A DNA stretch of 64,000 bases, from positions 3,472,001 to 3,536,000 of the forward strand of contig NZ_CP116009.1 in assembly GCF_027941915.1 (NCBI RefSeq), given 5' to 3'. The stretch comes from Ramlibacter tataouinensis (GTDB lineage Bacteria > Pseudomonadota > Gammaproteobacteria > Burkholderiales > Burkholderiaceae_C). The notes below the pieces were generated by a model that was not told where the DNA came from, did no database searches, and was given only the letters and a program-made list of their open reading frames with translations. The position numbers and the translations under genes were made by a program. Below are positions 42,847 through 54,803 of the stretch, piece by piece (within the stretch, counting starts at the first letter, position 1; each line of letters starts with the position of its first letter).

Positions 42847-44970
42847 ATGCCCACGCCCGAGCCGCAACGATCCCAGGCCACCTCCGCGCCGGCACGGATG
42901 GGAAAACTTCCCACCCAGCAGCAGGAGGTGGCGCTGCTGGCGGCCAACCTGCAGGCGAGCGAGGAGCGGCTGCAGCTGGCGGTGGATGCCGGCGGCCTGG
43001 GCGTGTGGCAGGTGGACCTGGAAAGCGGCCTGCACACCTGGTGGCCCGGCATGGAGCGGCTGCACGGGCTGCCGGCCGGCTCGCAGCCGCTGCACGGCGA
43101 AGCCTATTTCGAAGCCATTGATGCCCGCGACCGCGACCGCGTCCGGGCCGCCATCCGCGAAGCCATCGTTCGCACCGGCTGGAGCCGGGTGGAGTACCGG
43201 GTGCGCTGGCCCGACGGCCGGGTGCGCTGGATCGAGGCCCGCGGACGGGTGCGCCGCGGCGACAACGGCCGGGCGCTGTCCATGTCCGGCGTGTGCGTCG
43301 ACATCACGCGGCGTAAGCACGTCGAGCACGACCTGAAATTCCTGGCCGAAGCCAGCGCCGAACTGGCCGGCGTCAACGACTACGCCGCCACGCTGGACCG
43401 CATCGCGCGGCTGGCGGTGCCCCGCTTCGCCGACTGGTGCGCGGTCGACATGCTGCAGCCCGACGGCTCGCTGCGGCGGGTGGCCACCGCCCACCTGGAC
43501 CCGGCCCGCGAGCGCGTGCTGCACGAGATGCACGAGCATCACCCGCCCGATCCCCAGGTGCGGGTCGGCACCTGGCACGTGCTGCGCACCGGGCGCGGCG
43601 ACCTGGTGCCCGAGATCAGCGAGGAGATGCTGGAGGCCGGCGCGGGCGACGACCAGCTGCGCGAGATGCTGCGCCAGCTCGGCATGCGCTCGTACATCGG
43701 GGCACCGCTGAACACGCGCGGGCGCACGCTGGGCGTGCTGACCTTCGTCACCACGCGCTCGGGGCGGCGCTACGGCCCGGAGGACCTGGCGCTGGCCGAG
43801 GACCTGGCGCGCCGTGCCGCCGTGGCCATCGACAACGCCCAGTTGCTGGCCGCCATGCGCGAATCGGATCGCGCCAAGGACGTGTTCCTGGCGACGCTGG
43901 CGCACGAACTTCGCAACCCGCTGGCGCCGATCTGGAACGGCCTGTCGCTGATCAAGCGCGCCCGGGGCGACCCGCACCGCATCGAGCACGTGGGCGGCAT
44001 CATCGAGCGCCAGGTCGGCCAGCTCTCGCGCCTGGTCGACGACCTGCTGGACGTCTCGCGCATCAGCGCCGGCAAGATCGAGTTGAAGAAGGAGACGACC
44101 AACCTGGTGCACGTGATCAATGCGGCGGTGGAGGTCAGCCGGCCGCACATCGAGGCCGCCCACCACCAGCTGTCGATCGCCTTTCCCAACGCACCGACCG
44201 ACCTGCAGGCCGACCCGGCCCGGCTGACCCAGGTGTTCTCCAACCTGTTGAACAACGCCGCCAAGTACACCCGGCGCGGCGGCCGCATCGACGTCACGGT
44301 GGAAGCGTTGCCCGAGCAGCTGGTGGTCCGCGTGCGCGACAGCGGCATCGGCATCGCCTCCGAGATGCTGGACAAGGTGTTCGGCCTGTTCACCCAGGCC
44401 GGCCATCCCACCGAGCGCCACCAGGGGGGCCTGGGCATCGGGCTGTCGCTGGTCGAGGGGCTGGTGCGGCTGCACGGCGGACAGGTCGAGGCCCACAGCG
44501 GCGGGCTCGGCAAGGGCAGCGAGTTCGTGGTGGTGCTGCCGCGCCACGGCCGCGAGCCGGCGCCGGCCGATCCGGCCGGCGGGGCGGCGGATGCGCCGGT
44601 GGCGGCCCAGCCGGTGGCGCGCCGCATGCTGGTGGTTGATGACAACGAGGATGCGGCCAGTACCGTGGCCGAGCTGTTGCGGATGTCGGGCAGCGAGGTG
44701 GCCGTCGCCCACGACGGCCTGTCCGCCGTGGACCGCACGGCCGAATTCCGGCCGGACGTGGTGCTGCTGGACATCGGCCTGCCGGACATCAGCGGCTACG
44801 AAGTGGCCCGCCGCATCCGCAAGCTGGAGGGCGTGCGCCAGCCGATGCTGATCGCCCTGACCGGCTGGGGCCAGCAGCAGGACAAGGAAGCGGCGGCCCA
44901 GGCCGGCTTCGACCAGCACTGGACCAAGCCGGTGGACCCGCTGCGGCTGCAGGAACTTTCGGGCCGCTGA
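42847..44970 (+). CDS. Hybrid sensor histidine kinase (PAS-GAF-HisKA-HATPase-REC)
   Basis: 707 residues from the ATG at 42847; a TTG at 42754 is possible but has no better support. Order of domains: PAS with PAC (about 30-155, LQLAVDAGGLGVWQVDLE, RRKHVEHDLKFLAEA), GAF (about 170-330), phosphoacceptor box LATLAHELRNPLAPIWNGL, ATPase (VFSNLLNNAAKYTRRGG, VRDSGIGIASEML, GLGIGLSLVEGL) and a receiver at about 595-707 (LVVDDNEDAAST, VVLLDIGLPDISGYE). No transmembrane segments, so a cytoplasmic sensor. The signal and the output partner are unknown; no response regulator is adjacent. Confidence 0.92.
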   Translation: MPTPEPQRSQATSAPARMGKLPTQQQEVALLAANLQASEERLQLAVDAGGLGVWQVDLESGLHTWWPGMERLHGLPAGSQPLHGEAYFEAIDARDRDRVRAAIREAIVRTGWSRVEYRVRWPDGRVRWIEARGRVRRGDNGRALSMSGVCVDITRRKHVEHDLKFLAEASAELAGVNDYAATLDRIARLAVPRFADWCAVDMLQPDGSLRRVATAHLDPARERVLHEMHEHHPPDPQVRVGTWHVLRTGRGDLVPEISEEMLEAGAGDDQLREMLRQLGMRSYIGAPLNTRGRTLGVLTFVTTRSGRRYGPEDLALAEDLARRAAVAIDNAQLLAAMRESDRAKDVFLATLAHELRNPLAPIWNGLSLIKRARGDPHRIEHVGGIIERQVGQLSRLVDDLLDVSRISAGKIELKKETTNLVHVINAAVEVSRPHIEAAHHQLSIAFPNAPTDLQADPARLTQVFSNLLNNAAKYTRRGGRIDVTVEALPEQLVVRVRDSGIGIASEMLDKVFGLFTQAGHPTERHQGGLGIGLSLVEGLVRLHGGQVEAHSGGLGKGSEFVVVLPRHGREPAPADPAGGAADAPVAAQPVARRMLVVDDNEDAASTVAELLRMSGSEVAVAHDGLSAVDRTAEFRPDVVLLDIGLPDISGYEVARRIRKLEGVRQPMLIALTGWGQQQDKEAAAQAGFDQHWTKPVDPLRLQELSGR

Positions 44971-45032
44971 GCCATCGTTCCCTGGGCGTGGGACACTGGC
45001 CCGCGATCGATCATCCCGGCTGCGCGCGCCCC

Positions 45033-45488
45033 ATGTTCAAGACCCTCCGCGACCTGCTTGCACCCCTCGCCGCGCCCGCCGCCGGCACGCCCGACCCGAA
45101 AGCCCTGGAACTGGCCTGCGCCGTGCTGCTGGTCGAAGTGATGAAGGCCGATCCGCAAACCGCGCCGGCCGAGCGCGAGGCCGTGCTGCGCGCGCTGCGG
45201 CAGCGCTTTGCGCTGGGCGAGGAGGCGTTGCAGGACCTGCTGGCCATGGCCGAGGCCGCCTCGCGCAGCGCCTCCAGCTTCCACCAGTTCACCGCCGAAC
45301 TGAACGAGCGCCTGCCGCAGTCGGAGAAGGTGCACATCGTCGAGACGCTGTGGCAGGTGGCCTATGCCGACGGCCACCTGGACGCGCACGAGAATCACGT
45401 CATCTCGCGCATCGCCGGCCTGCTGCACGTGACCCACGGCGAGTACATCGCCGCCAAGCTGCACGCCAAGCAGGCGGCCGGCCTGTAG
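45033..45488 (+). CDS. TerB-like protein
   Basis: 151 residues, all helical. ACAVLLVEVMKADPQTAPAERE and YADGHLDAHENHVISRIAGLLHV are the two paired acidic motifs of the TerB family (tellurite resistance protein B-like metal-binding fold). No other ter genes are present, so a resistance role is not implied. It follows the hybrid kinase on the same strand by 62 bases. Confidence 0.85.
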   Translation: MFKTLRDLLAPLAAPAAGTPDPKALELACAVLLVEVMKADPQTAPAEREAVLRALRQRFALGEEALQDLLAMAEAASRSASSFHQFTAELNERLPQSEKVHIVETLWQVAYADGHLDAHENHVISRIAGLLHVTHGEYIAAKLHAKQAAGL

Positions 45489-45579
45489 GCCCGCTCCCAC
45501 GCCGGTGGACCGCCCCGTTCTACAGCCGGCGCGCGGGGCGCTGGCCATAGTGGGGCGATCCCAGCCAAGGAGCCCCCGA

Positions 45580-46590
45580 ATGGAGCAAAAGCCCGGCGCG
45601 CGCGGTGCCGCCGAGACCGCCGACAAGCAGCGCGACATCCAGCGCCAGCAGGACCGCAAGGACGAAGCCAGGGCCAGGGCCCGCGAAGCCGGCCAGGGCC
45701 CGCAGCCGCAGAAGGACAAGGCGGTGCAGACCGGCCGTACGCAGCCGCAGGACATGCCGGCCCAGCACCTGGAAAAGCCCGGCCTCGAGGCCGAGATGGC
45801 GCTCGCGCCGCGCTTCATGGCGCCCGATTACAGGGGCAGCGGCAAGCTCGAAGGCATGGCGGCGCTGGTCACCGGCGGCGACTCGGGCATCGGCCGCGCC
45901 GTCGCCGTGCTGTATGCGCGCGAGGGCGCCGATGTCGCCATCGTTTACCTGGACGCGCAGCAGGACGCGCAGGAGACCCGGCGTTGCGTGGAGAACGAGG
46001 GCCGGCGCTGCCTGCTGATCCGCGGCGACGTGAAGGACTCGGCGTTTTGCCGGCAGGCGGTGGAACAGGCGGTGTCCGAGTTCGGCCACCTGGACATCCT
46101 GGTGAACAACGCCGCCTTCCAGGAGCATGCCAACTCCCTGGCCGACATCACCGACGAGCGCCTGGAAGAGACCATGAAGACCAACATCTTCGGCTACTTC
46201 TACATGGCGCGGGCGGCGCTGCCGCACCTGAAGCAGGGCGCGTCCATCATCAACACCGGCTCGGTGGTGGGGTTGCGCGGCAGCAGCCACCTGCTGGACT
46301 ACTCGGCCACCAAGGGTGCGATCCACGCGTTCACGATGTCGCTGGCTTCCAGCCTGATCGACAAGGGCATCCGGGTGAACGCCATCGCGCCGGGGCCGGT
46401 GTGGACGCCACTGAACCCGGCCGACCAGACGGCGGAGAAGGTGGCGGAGTTCGGCAAGGCGACCGACTTCAAGCGGCCGGCGCAGCCGGAGGAGCTGTCG
46501 CCCGCCTACGTCTTCCTGGCCGCGCCGTCCTGCTCGAGCTACATCACCGGCATCGTGCTGCCGGTGACGGGCAGCGTGGGGGCGACCTGA
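45580..46590 (+). CDS. SDR-family oxidoreductase with charged N-terminal extension (YghA-like)
   Basis: 336 residues. The first 75 are charged and disordered (TADKQRDIQRQQDRKDEAR). The Rossmann domain follows with ALVTGGDSGIGRAVAVLYA (cofactor loop), LVNNAAFQEHANSL, the catalytic Ser and YxxxK in LLDYSATKGAIHAFTMSLA and VNAIAPGPVWTPL. This extended type (YghA/glucose-1-dehydrogenase-like) is often stress-induced. AAGGAG precedes the ATG. Substrate not known. Confidence 0.9.
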   Translation: MEQKPGARGAAETADKQRDIQRQQDRKDEARARAREAGQGPQPQKDKAVQTGRTQPQDMPAQHLEKPGLEAEMALAPRFMAPDYRGSGKLEGMAALVTGGDSGIGRAVAVLYAREGADVAIVYLDAQQDAQETRRCVENEGRRCLLIRGDVKDSAFCRQAVEQAVSEFGHLDILVNNAAFQEHANSLADITDERLEETMKTNIFGYFYMARAALPHLKQGASIINTGSVVGLRGSSHLLDYSATKGAIHAFTMSLASSLIDKGIRVNAIAPGPVWTPLNPADQTAEKVAEFGKATDFKRPAQPEELSPAYVFLAAPSCSSYITGIVLPVTGSVGAT

Positions 46591-46604
46591 CGCATCGTGG
46601 TTTG

Positions 46605-46713
46605 CGTCATTCCCGCGACGGCGGCAATCCACGCAGCGCGGCGCTGGACGCCGCAGGCGCGTTGTGCTGGATCCTCCGCCTTCGCGGAGGAGGACGGAAG
46701 GCGCGGAGGATGA
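46605..46713. repeat. Intergenic repeat element R2, second full copy
   Basis: Begins GTCATTCCCGCGACGGCGGC, contains GCGCGTTGTGCTGGATCCTCC and ends GCGCGGAGGATGAC. The same layout and GTCATTCC/GGATGAC ends as R1 at 30331, with an extra internal GGAGGA duplication near the right end. Lies between two convergent genes. Confidence 0.7.
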
Positions 46714-46719
46714 CGAAAG

Positions 46720-47148
46720 TCACCCCTCGTTCACCAGCACCCAGAACTCGTACACGTGCCGGATCTTGCGGCACAGCTCCTCGAAATCGGTGGCCTTGCC
46801 GATGTAGCTGTTGGCGCCGGCGGCGTAACAGGCCGTGATGTCGCATTTTTCGGTGGACGAGGAATGGATCACCACCGGCACGCGGGCGGTGCGGGGATTG
46901 GCGCGGATCCTGCGCAGCACCTCCAGCCCCGGCATGGGCACCAGCTTCATGTCCAGGATGACCAGCCGCGGCAACCGGCGCCCGGCACGGTCGGCATGGC
47001 GGCCGCGGGCGAGCAGGAAGTCGAGGGCCTCCGCGCCGTCGGCCGCCGTGGCCACACGGTCCGGATCGCAGCACTGCGAGAGCGCCAGCACGGTCAGTTC
47101 GAGATGGTCCCGGTTGTCATCGACAACGAGGACGGCGGGATCCTTCAT
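46720..47148 (-). CDS. Single-domain response regulator (Rcp1-like receiver)
   Basis: 142 residues, a lone receiver. LVVDDNRDHLELTVLAL supplies the acidic pair, LPRLVILDMKLVPMPGLEVLRRI the phospho-acceptor Asp, VVIHSSSTEKCDI the switch Ser/Thr and SYIGKATDFEEL the conserved Lys. No output domain, so it probably signals by protein contact, as Rcp1-type regulators do with phytochrome-like kinases. No kinase is adjacent; the hybrid kinase at 42847 is the nearest. Confidence 0.9.
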   Translation of the reverse strand: MKDPAVLVVDDNRDHLELTVLALSQCCDPDRVATAADGAEALDFLLARGRHADRAGRRLPRLVILDMKLVPMPGLEVLRRIRANPRTARVPVVIHSSSTEKCDITACYAAGANSYIGKATDFEELCRKIRHVYEFWVLVNEG

Positions 47149-47270
47149 GTCGCACCAGATGGTTCGTCTTCGGCCGAGGGGGATGGCCCCCGGGCTCACC
47201 CTTGCGCTGCCGCCGGCAGGCGGGGTGCAGGATTCTAGGGCGATCGGCCGAGGCGGCGACGGACGAAGGG

Positions 47271-47292
47271 GGTGCCGGCCGCAGCCGGCACC
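47271..47292. terminator. Hairpin downstream of gcvP
   Basis: GGTGCCGGC and GCCGGCACC pair perfectly around a four-base loop, four bases past the gcvP stop. No T run follows on the minus strand, so it is a terminator-like or mRNA-stabilising hairpin. Confidence 0.4.
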
Positions 47293-47295
47293 GGC

Positions 47296-50196
<2,901 letters not shown>

Positions 50197-50200
50197 GGTC

Positions 50201-50575
50201 TCAGGCGTTCCTGGCGAAGGTGTCGTAGGCGGTCTCGTCCATCAGGCCATCGAGCTCGGACTTGTCGGCCAGCCGGACCTTGAAGAACCAGCCCTGGCCG
50301 AGCGGGTCGCTGTTGGCCAGCGACGGGTCGGCGCGCAGCGACTCGTTGACCTCGATCACCTCGCCGGTGATCGGCATGAACACGTCGGCCGCGGCCTTGA
50401 CCGACTCGACCACGCCGGCGACATCGCCCCGGGCGTAGCGCCGGCCGACCTCCGGCAGGTCGACGAACACCACGTCGCCCAGCGCATCCTGCGCGTGCAC
50501 CGTGATGCCCACCGTGACGGCGTCGCCGTCCTCCAGCTTGATCCATTCATGTTCCTGCGAGTACTTCACGGTCAT
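50201..50575 (-). CDS. gcvH: Glycine cleavage system H protein
   Basis: 124 residues. Lipoyl domain with the modified Lys60 in [36 protein letters not shown] at the start and [13 protein letters not shown] near the end are standard. It carries the aminomethyl group between GcvP and GcvT. The ATG at 50575 is preceded by AAGGAGAAG. Confidence 0.97.
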   Translation of the reverse strand: MTVKYSQEHEWIKLEDGDAVTVGITVHAQDALGDVVFVDLPEVGRRYARGDVAGVVESVKAAADVFMPITGEVIEVNESLRADPSLANSDPLGQGWFFKVRLADKSELDGLMDETAYDTFARNA

Positions 50576-50599
50576 GGCGCTTCTCCTTTGGGGAAAATG

Positions 50600-50616
50600 G
50601 GGGTCAGATTCCAATT
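50600..50616 (+). repeat. GGGGTCAGA-type short repeat in the gcvT-gcvH gap
   Basis: GGGGTCAGATTCCAATT differs at two of 17 positions from the sequence at 21879 in the sufB-sufC gap. The gcvT-gcvH gap is 90 bp, long for this operon, and seems to have been enlarged by the repeat. Confidence 0.4.
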
Positions 50617-50665
50617 CTTTTCGTTCGCCGGGCAGCGGGGGTATTGCAATGTCCCGGCTCCGGCT

Positions 50666-51799
50666 TCAGCCGCGGTAGTACCGCTGGGGCACGAACGGCA
50701 ACGGGCTCACGTCCATGGGCACCGGCTTGCCGCGCACCATGGCATTCAGGCGCGTGCCCAGCGCCGCGTGCTCCGGCTTCACGTAGCCCAGCGCGATCGG
50801 CTGGTTGATGCTGGGCCCGAGCAGGCCGCTGGTGACTTCGCCGACCGTGCGGCCTTCGCTGTCCTGCAGTTCGGCGTGCTCGCGCACCGGCACCCGCTCG
50901 GCCGCGACCAGGCCCACCCGCTTGCGCTCGACCGGCACCGTGCCGTCCAGCTGGCCCAATACGCGGTCCGCGCCCGGAAAGCCGCCGGCGCGCGCGCCGC
51001 CGGTGCGGCGCACCTTCTGGATCGCCCAGTTCAGGCCGGCTTCGATCGGGGTGGTGGTGGTGTCGATGTCGTTGCCGTACAGGCACAGCCCGGCCTCCAG
51101 CCGCAGCGAGTTGCGCGCGCCCAGCCCGATCGGCTTCACCTCGGGCTGCGCCAGCAGGGCGCGGGTGAAGGCCTCGGCCTGCGCGCCGGGCACGGAGATC
51201 TCGAAGCCGTCCTCGCCGGTGTAGCCGCTGCGGGTGATGAAGAGGTCATGGCCCTGCCAGGCGAAGGGCTCGCCGGTCATGAACACCAGCTGGCCGACGC
51301 CGGGCAGCAGGCGCTCCAGGGCCTGCGCTGCCTTCGGGCCCTGCAGCGCCAGCAGCCCGCGCTCGGGCAGGGGCACGATGCGGCAGCGCGAACCGATGTG
51401 CTGCTGCAGGTGGGCGATGTCCGCTTCCTTGCAGGCGCCGTTGACGATGACGAACAGGTCGTCGCCGCGGTTGACGAACATCAGGTCGTCCAGGATGGTG
51501 CCCTGCTCGCTGAGCAGCAGGCCGTAGCGCTGCTTGCCGGGCGCCAGGCCGATCACGTCGACCGGCATCAGCGTTTCCAGCGCGGCCGCGGCGTCGGGGC
51601 CCTCCAGCCGCAGCTGACCCATGTGCGAGACATCGAACAGGCCGGCGGCCTGGCGCGTGTGCTGGTGCTCGGCCATCAGGCCGGCGGGGTACTGCACCGG
51701 CATCGAGTAGCCGGCGAAGGGCACCATGCGGGCCCCCAGTTCCAGGTGCAGCGCGTGCAGCGGGGTGGTGCGTAGCTCTGGCGAGGCGGTGGCGGACAA
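50666..51799 (-). CDS. gcvT: Aminomethyltransferase (glycine cleavage T protein)
   Basis: 377 residues. TTPLHALHLELGARMVPFAGYSMPVQYP and GLFDVSHMGQLRLEGPDA-type sequence near the start; SGYTGEDGFEISVP in the centre and GEVTSGLLGPSINQPIALGYV towards the end. It uses tetrahydrofolate to release ammonia from GcvH. The start is a TTG at 51799 with GGAGAA upstream. First gene after the riboswitch. Confidence 0.96.
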   Translation of the reverse strand: MSATASPELRTTPLHALHLELGARMVPFAGYSMPVQYPAGLMAEHQHTRQAAGLFDVSHMGQLRLEGPDAAAALETLMPVDVIGLAPGKQRYGLLLSEQGTILDDLMFVNRGDDLFVIVNGACKEADIAHLQQHIGSRCRIVPLPERGLLALQGPKAAQALERLLPGVGQLVFMTGEPFAWQGHDLFITRSGYTGEDGFEISVPGAQAEAFTRALLAQPEVKPIGLGARNSLRLEAGLCLYGNDIDTTTTPIEAGLNWAIQKVRRTGGARAGGFPGADRVLGQLDGTVPVERKRVGLVAAERVPVREHAELQDSEGRTVGEVTSGLLGPSINQPIALGYVKPEHAALGTRLNAMVRGKPVPMDVSPLPFVPQRYYRG

Positions 51800-51859
51800 G
51801 CGGTTCTCCGGTCGAGAAATGGGGCATCCAGAACCATGGTATCGGCCATGGCACGCCCC

Positions 51860-52048
51860 TGCTGTCCGCTTTACCTGAGAGATTCACCGCCCGGGAACGG
51901 GCGGCTTGCTCCTTCGGTGGACGCCGCGCGCGGCGCCTCTCTCCAGCCAGGCATCGCCCCGTTGCCGGGGCGGCCGCCAGTCCCTTGTACCTGAGCGTTC
52001 GGCTGTTCGCCTGCGCCTTCGGCGGCCCCGAAGGGCGCTCTCCTGACG
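51860..52048 (-). ncRNA. Tandem glycine riboswitch upstream of gcvT
   Basis: Read on the minus strand there are two aptamers in series. The first begins near 52048 with GGAGAGCGCC, has GCCGAAGGCGCAGGC and ends CGCTCAGGTACAAGGGACTG. The second has GGAGAGAGGCG, CACCGAAGGAGCAAGC and ends CTCTCAGGTAAAGCGGACAG near 51861. These are the glycine-aptamer core sequences. It should turn on gcvTHP when glycine is high. Confidence 0.93.
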
Positions 52049-52079
52049 ACCGCCGGATTCTAGACGCTCGGGGGCCGCC

Positions 52080-53309
52080 TCACGACAGCCAGACGACGAC
52101 CAGGGTGACGGTGGCGGCGGTGACCACGGCCGTGGTGGCCCAGCCCAGCACGTTCAGGCCGCGCTTGTTGACCTGGTCGCCCATGATGCGCCGGTCGTTG
52201 GTCATGAGCATGATCAGCAACAGCAGCGGCGGCACCGAAAAGCCCTGCACGATCCCGGACCAGACCAGCGCCTTCATCGGGTTGAAGCCCAGCGTGTTCA
52301 GCCCGATGGCGATGGCCGTGACCAGCGCGACCAGCCCGTAGAAGGCTTTCGCCTGCCGCGGGCGGGCGTGCAGGCTGTGCTTCCAGCCGAAGGTCTGCGC
52401 GATGTCGTAGGCGGCGCCGGCCGTCATCACCGGCACCGCCAGCAGGCCCACGCCCACCACCCCGGTGGCGAACAGCAGCCCGGCGGCATCGCCGGCCAGC
52501 GGGCGCAGCGCCTGCGCAGCCTGCGCGGCCGACTCGATCTGCGTCCGCCCGCTGGCGTGCAGCGTGGTCCCGGTGGCCACCATGATGGAGAACATGATGA
52601 GGTTGGAGACCACCATGCCGGCCAGCACGTCCCTGCGGGTCGAGCGCAGCTCGGAGCGGCTCGCGCCCTGGCGCTGCCGCACCGTGGTGCGGCCCTGGAC
52701 GATCTCTTCCTCGACCTCCTGGTTCGACTGCCAGGTGTAGAGGTAGGCCGACAGCGTGGTGCCGATCATCGCCACCACCAGCGACAGGTACTCGCTGTCC
52801 AGGCTCATCCGGGGCGCCACCACGCCGCGCAGGACCTGCCGCAAGTCGGGCCTGGCGAGGATGGCCGCGCCCACATAGGCCAGCAAGGCCAGCGCCAGCC
52901 AGCGGAACACGTTGCGGATGACCTCGTACGGCGCGAAGCACTGCAGGGCCAGGACCCCGACGCCGAGCGCCGCGACCAGCCAGGGGATGGGCGCCGGCAC
53001 GAACAGGTTCAGCGCGGCCGCCATCCCGCCGAGGTCGGCGGCGGCTTCGACCACGTTGCCGAAGATCACGCCCGCGAGCAGCGGGTAGAGCACCCAGCGC
53101 GGATAGAAGTCGCGGATGGCATGGAACAGCCCCCGCCCTGACACCATCGCCAGCTTGGCCGACAGGTACACCACCGTGAACATCATCGGCAGCGTGAACG
53201 GCGCCATCCACAGCAGGCCGTAGCCGAAGCGGGCACCGGCGGCCGCGTAGGTGCCGACGGCCGAGGGGTCGTCGTCCGCGGCACCGGTGATCAGCCCCAG
53301 GCCGAGCAC
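52080..53309 (-). CDS. NRAMP-related metal transporter lacking the canonical motifs
   Basis: 409 residues with about eleven hydrophobic segments. The first helix has GLITGAADDDPSAVGTYAA where classical NRAMP has DPGN. Helix six has AMIGTTLSAYLYTWQSNQEVEEE where classical NRAMP has MPH. This DDDPS clade of Nramp-like proteins is widespread but its ion is unsettled. GTG at 53309 is the first start, although coding homology seems to extend a little upstream. Stands alone between the glycine riboswitch and the TRAP genes. Confidence 0.8.
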   Translation of the reverse strand: MLGLGLITGAADDDPSAVGTYAAAGARFGYGLLWMAPFTLPMMFTVVYLSAKLAMVSGRGLFHAIRDFYPRWVLYPLLAGVIFGNVVEAAADLGGMAAALNLFVPAPIPWLVAALGVGVLALQCFAPYEVIRNVFRWLALALLAYVGAAILARPDLRQVLRGVVAPRMSLDSEYLSLVVAMIGTTLSAYLYTWQSNQEVEEEIVQGRTTVRQRQGASRSELRSTRRDVLAGMVVSNLIMFSIMVATGTTLHASGRTQIESAAQAAQALRPLAGDAAGLLFATGVVGVGLLAVPVMTAGAAYDIAQTFGWKHSLHARPRQAKAFYGLVALVTAIAIGLNTLGFNPMKALVWSGIVQGFSVPPLLLLIMLMTNDRRIMGDQVNKRGLNVLGWATTAVVTAATVTLVVVWLS

Positions 53310-53447
53310 ACGGGCGGTGGTGCCGCGCTGCCCGGCCGGCGCGGGCTGCGACGCGTCGTCCGTCGGCCCGACGCTAAGGGCCGGTCGCCGGGGCGGGCGT
53401 CGGCGCAGCGCGCGCCCTTCGTAGGACGCGCGCCAGCGGCGCGCGGC

Positions 53448-54725
53448 TCAGCGTCCGTAGACCAGGTCGCGCAGGCCCAGCGACAGCCCGGGCACGTAGG
53501 TGATCACCATCAGGCAGGCCAGCACCACCAGCACGAACGGGACCAGCTGCCCGGCGATGCGGTCCAGCGAGACGCGCGCCACCGTGCAGGCCGCGAACAG
53601 GTTGACGCCGAAGGGCGGCGTGATCATGCCCAGTGCCAGGTTCACCACCATGATCAGGCCGAAGTGCACCGGGTCGATGCCGAAGTGCTGCGCCACCGGC
53701 GCCAGGATGGGCGCCAGCACGATGATGGCGGCGCTGGTCTCGATGAACATGCCGATCACGAACAGCGCCGCGTTCACCCCCAGCAGGAACATCGCCGGGC
53801 TCTGGAGCACCGCTTCCAGCCAGCGGCCGATCGCGTCCGGCACGCCCGCGCGCGTGATCAGGAAGGCGAACAGGCCGGCGTTGGCGATGATGAACATGAT
53901 CACCGCCGAGGAGATCACCGACTTGCGCAGCACGGCGTAGAGGTCGCGCAGGCCGGTTTCGCGGTAGATCCCCATGCCCACCACCAGCGCGTAGAACACC
54001 GCCACCGCCGACGCCTCGGTCGGCGTGAAGATGCCGCCGTAGATGCCGCCCAGGATGATCACCGGCATCAGCAGCGCCCAGCCGGCCTGCAGGGTGGCGC
54101 GGCCGACCGGCAGCCGGCCGGCGCCGTCGTTCTTGCCCAGCCCTTTCCACTTGCACCAGAGCCACACGAACAGCATCAGCGCCGCGCCGATCAGGATGCC
54201 CGGGCCGAAACCGGCGATGAACAGCTCGCCGATCGAGACCTCGGCGCTCACGCCGTACAGGATCATCGGGATCGACGGCGGGATGATCACGCCCAGCTCG
54301 GCGCTGGTGGCCTGCAGCGCGGCGGCCCAGGTGGTGGGGTAGCCGTGCTTGATCAGCGCCGGGATCAGGATGGCGCCGATGGCGAAGGTGGTGGCCACCG
54401 AGGAGCCCGACACCGCCGCGAAGATCATGCAGGTCAGCACGCAGGTCATGGGCAGGCCGCCCTGGATGCCGCCGACCAGGCTCTTGGCGAACTCCACCAG
54501 CCGGCGCGAGATGCCGCCGGTTTCCATCAGGTTGCCGGCCAGGATGAAGAAGGGAATGGCCGCCAGCGGAAACTTGTTGATGGCGCCGAACATCTCCTTG
54601 ACGGAGATGAGCATGTGGGCGTTCGCCACCTGGATGCCCAGGATGGCCGCCAGGCCGATCGAGACGGCCACGGAGATGCTGAGCGCGAAGCACAGCACCA
54701 TGGTGCCGATCATCACGCTGGTCAT
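53448..54725 (-). CDS. dctM: TRAP transporter large permease DctM
   Basis: 425 residues, twelve hydrophobic segments. FPLAAIPFFILAGNLMETGGISRRLVEFA, SGSSVATTFAIGAILIPALIKHGYP and GMITPPFGVNLFAAC, distributed along the chain, are DctM markers. It is the Na+-coupled channel subunit of the C4-dicarboxylate-type TRAP transporter. ATG at 54725 (MTSVMIGT). 78 bases after dctQ; last gene of dctPQM. Confidence 0.95.
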   Translation of the reverse strand: MTSVMIGTMVLCFALSISVAVSIGLAAILGIQVANAHMLISVKEMFGAINKFPLAAIPFFILAGNLMETGGISRRLVEFAKSLVGGIQGGLPMTCVLTCMIFAAVSGSSVATTFAIGAILIPALIKHGYPTTWAAALQATSAELGVIIPPSIPMILYGVSAEVSIGELFIAGFGPGILIGAALMLFVWLWCKWKGLGKNDGAGRLPVGRATLQAGWALLMPVIILGGIYGGIFTPTEASAVAVFYALVVGMGIYRETGLRDLYAVLRKSVISSAVIMFIIANAGLFAFLITRAGVPDAIGRWLEAVLQSPAMFLLGVNAALFVIGMFIETSAAIIVLAPILAPVAQHFGIDPVHFGLIMVVNLALGMITPPFGVNLFAACTVARVSLDRIAGQLVPFVLVVLACLMVITYVPGLSLGLRDLVYGR

Positions 54726-54803
54726 GGGAGCCCCCACGCTTGGCACTGCGTGCCTGCGCTGCCCCCGAGGGGGCCTTCGCGCCTTGGAGCGGTCCGGCGG
54801 CGC

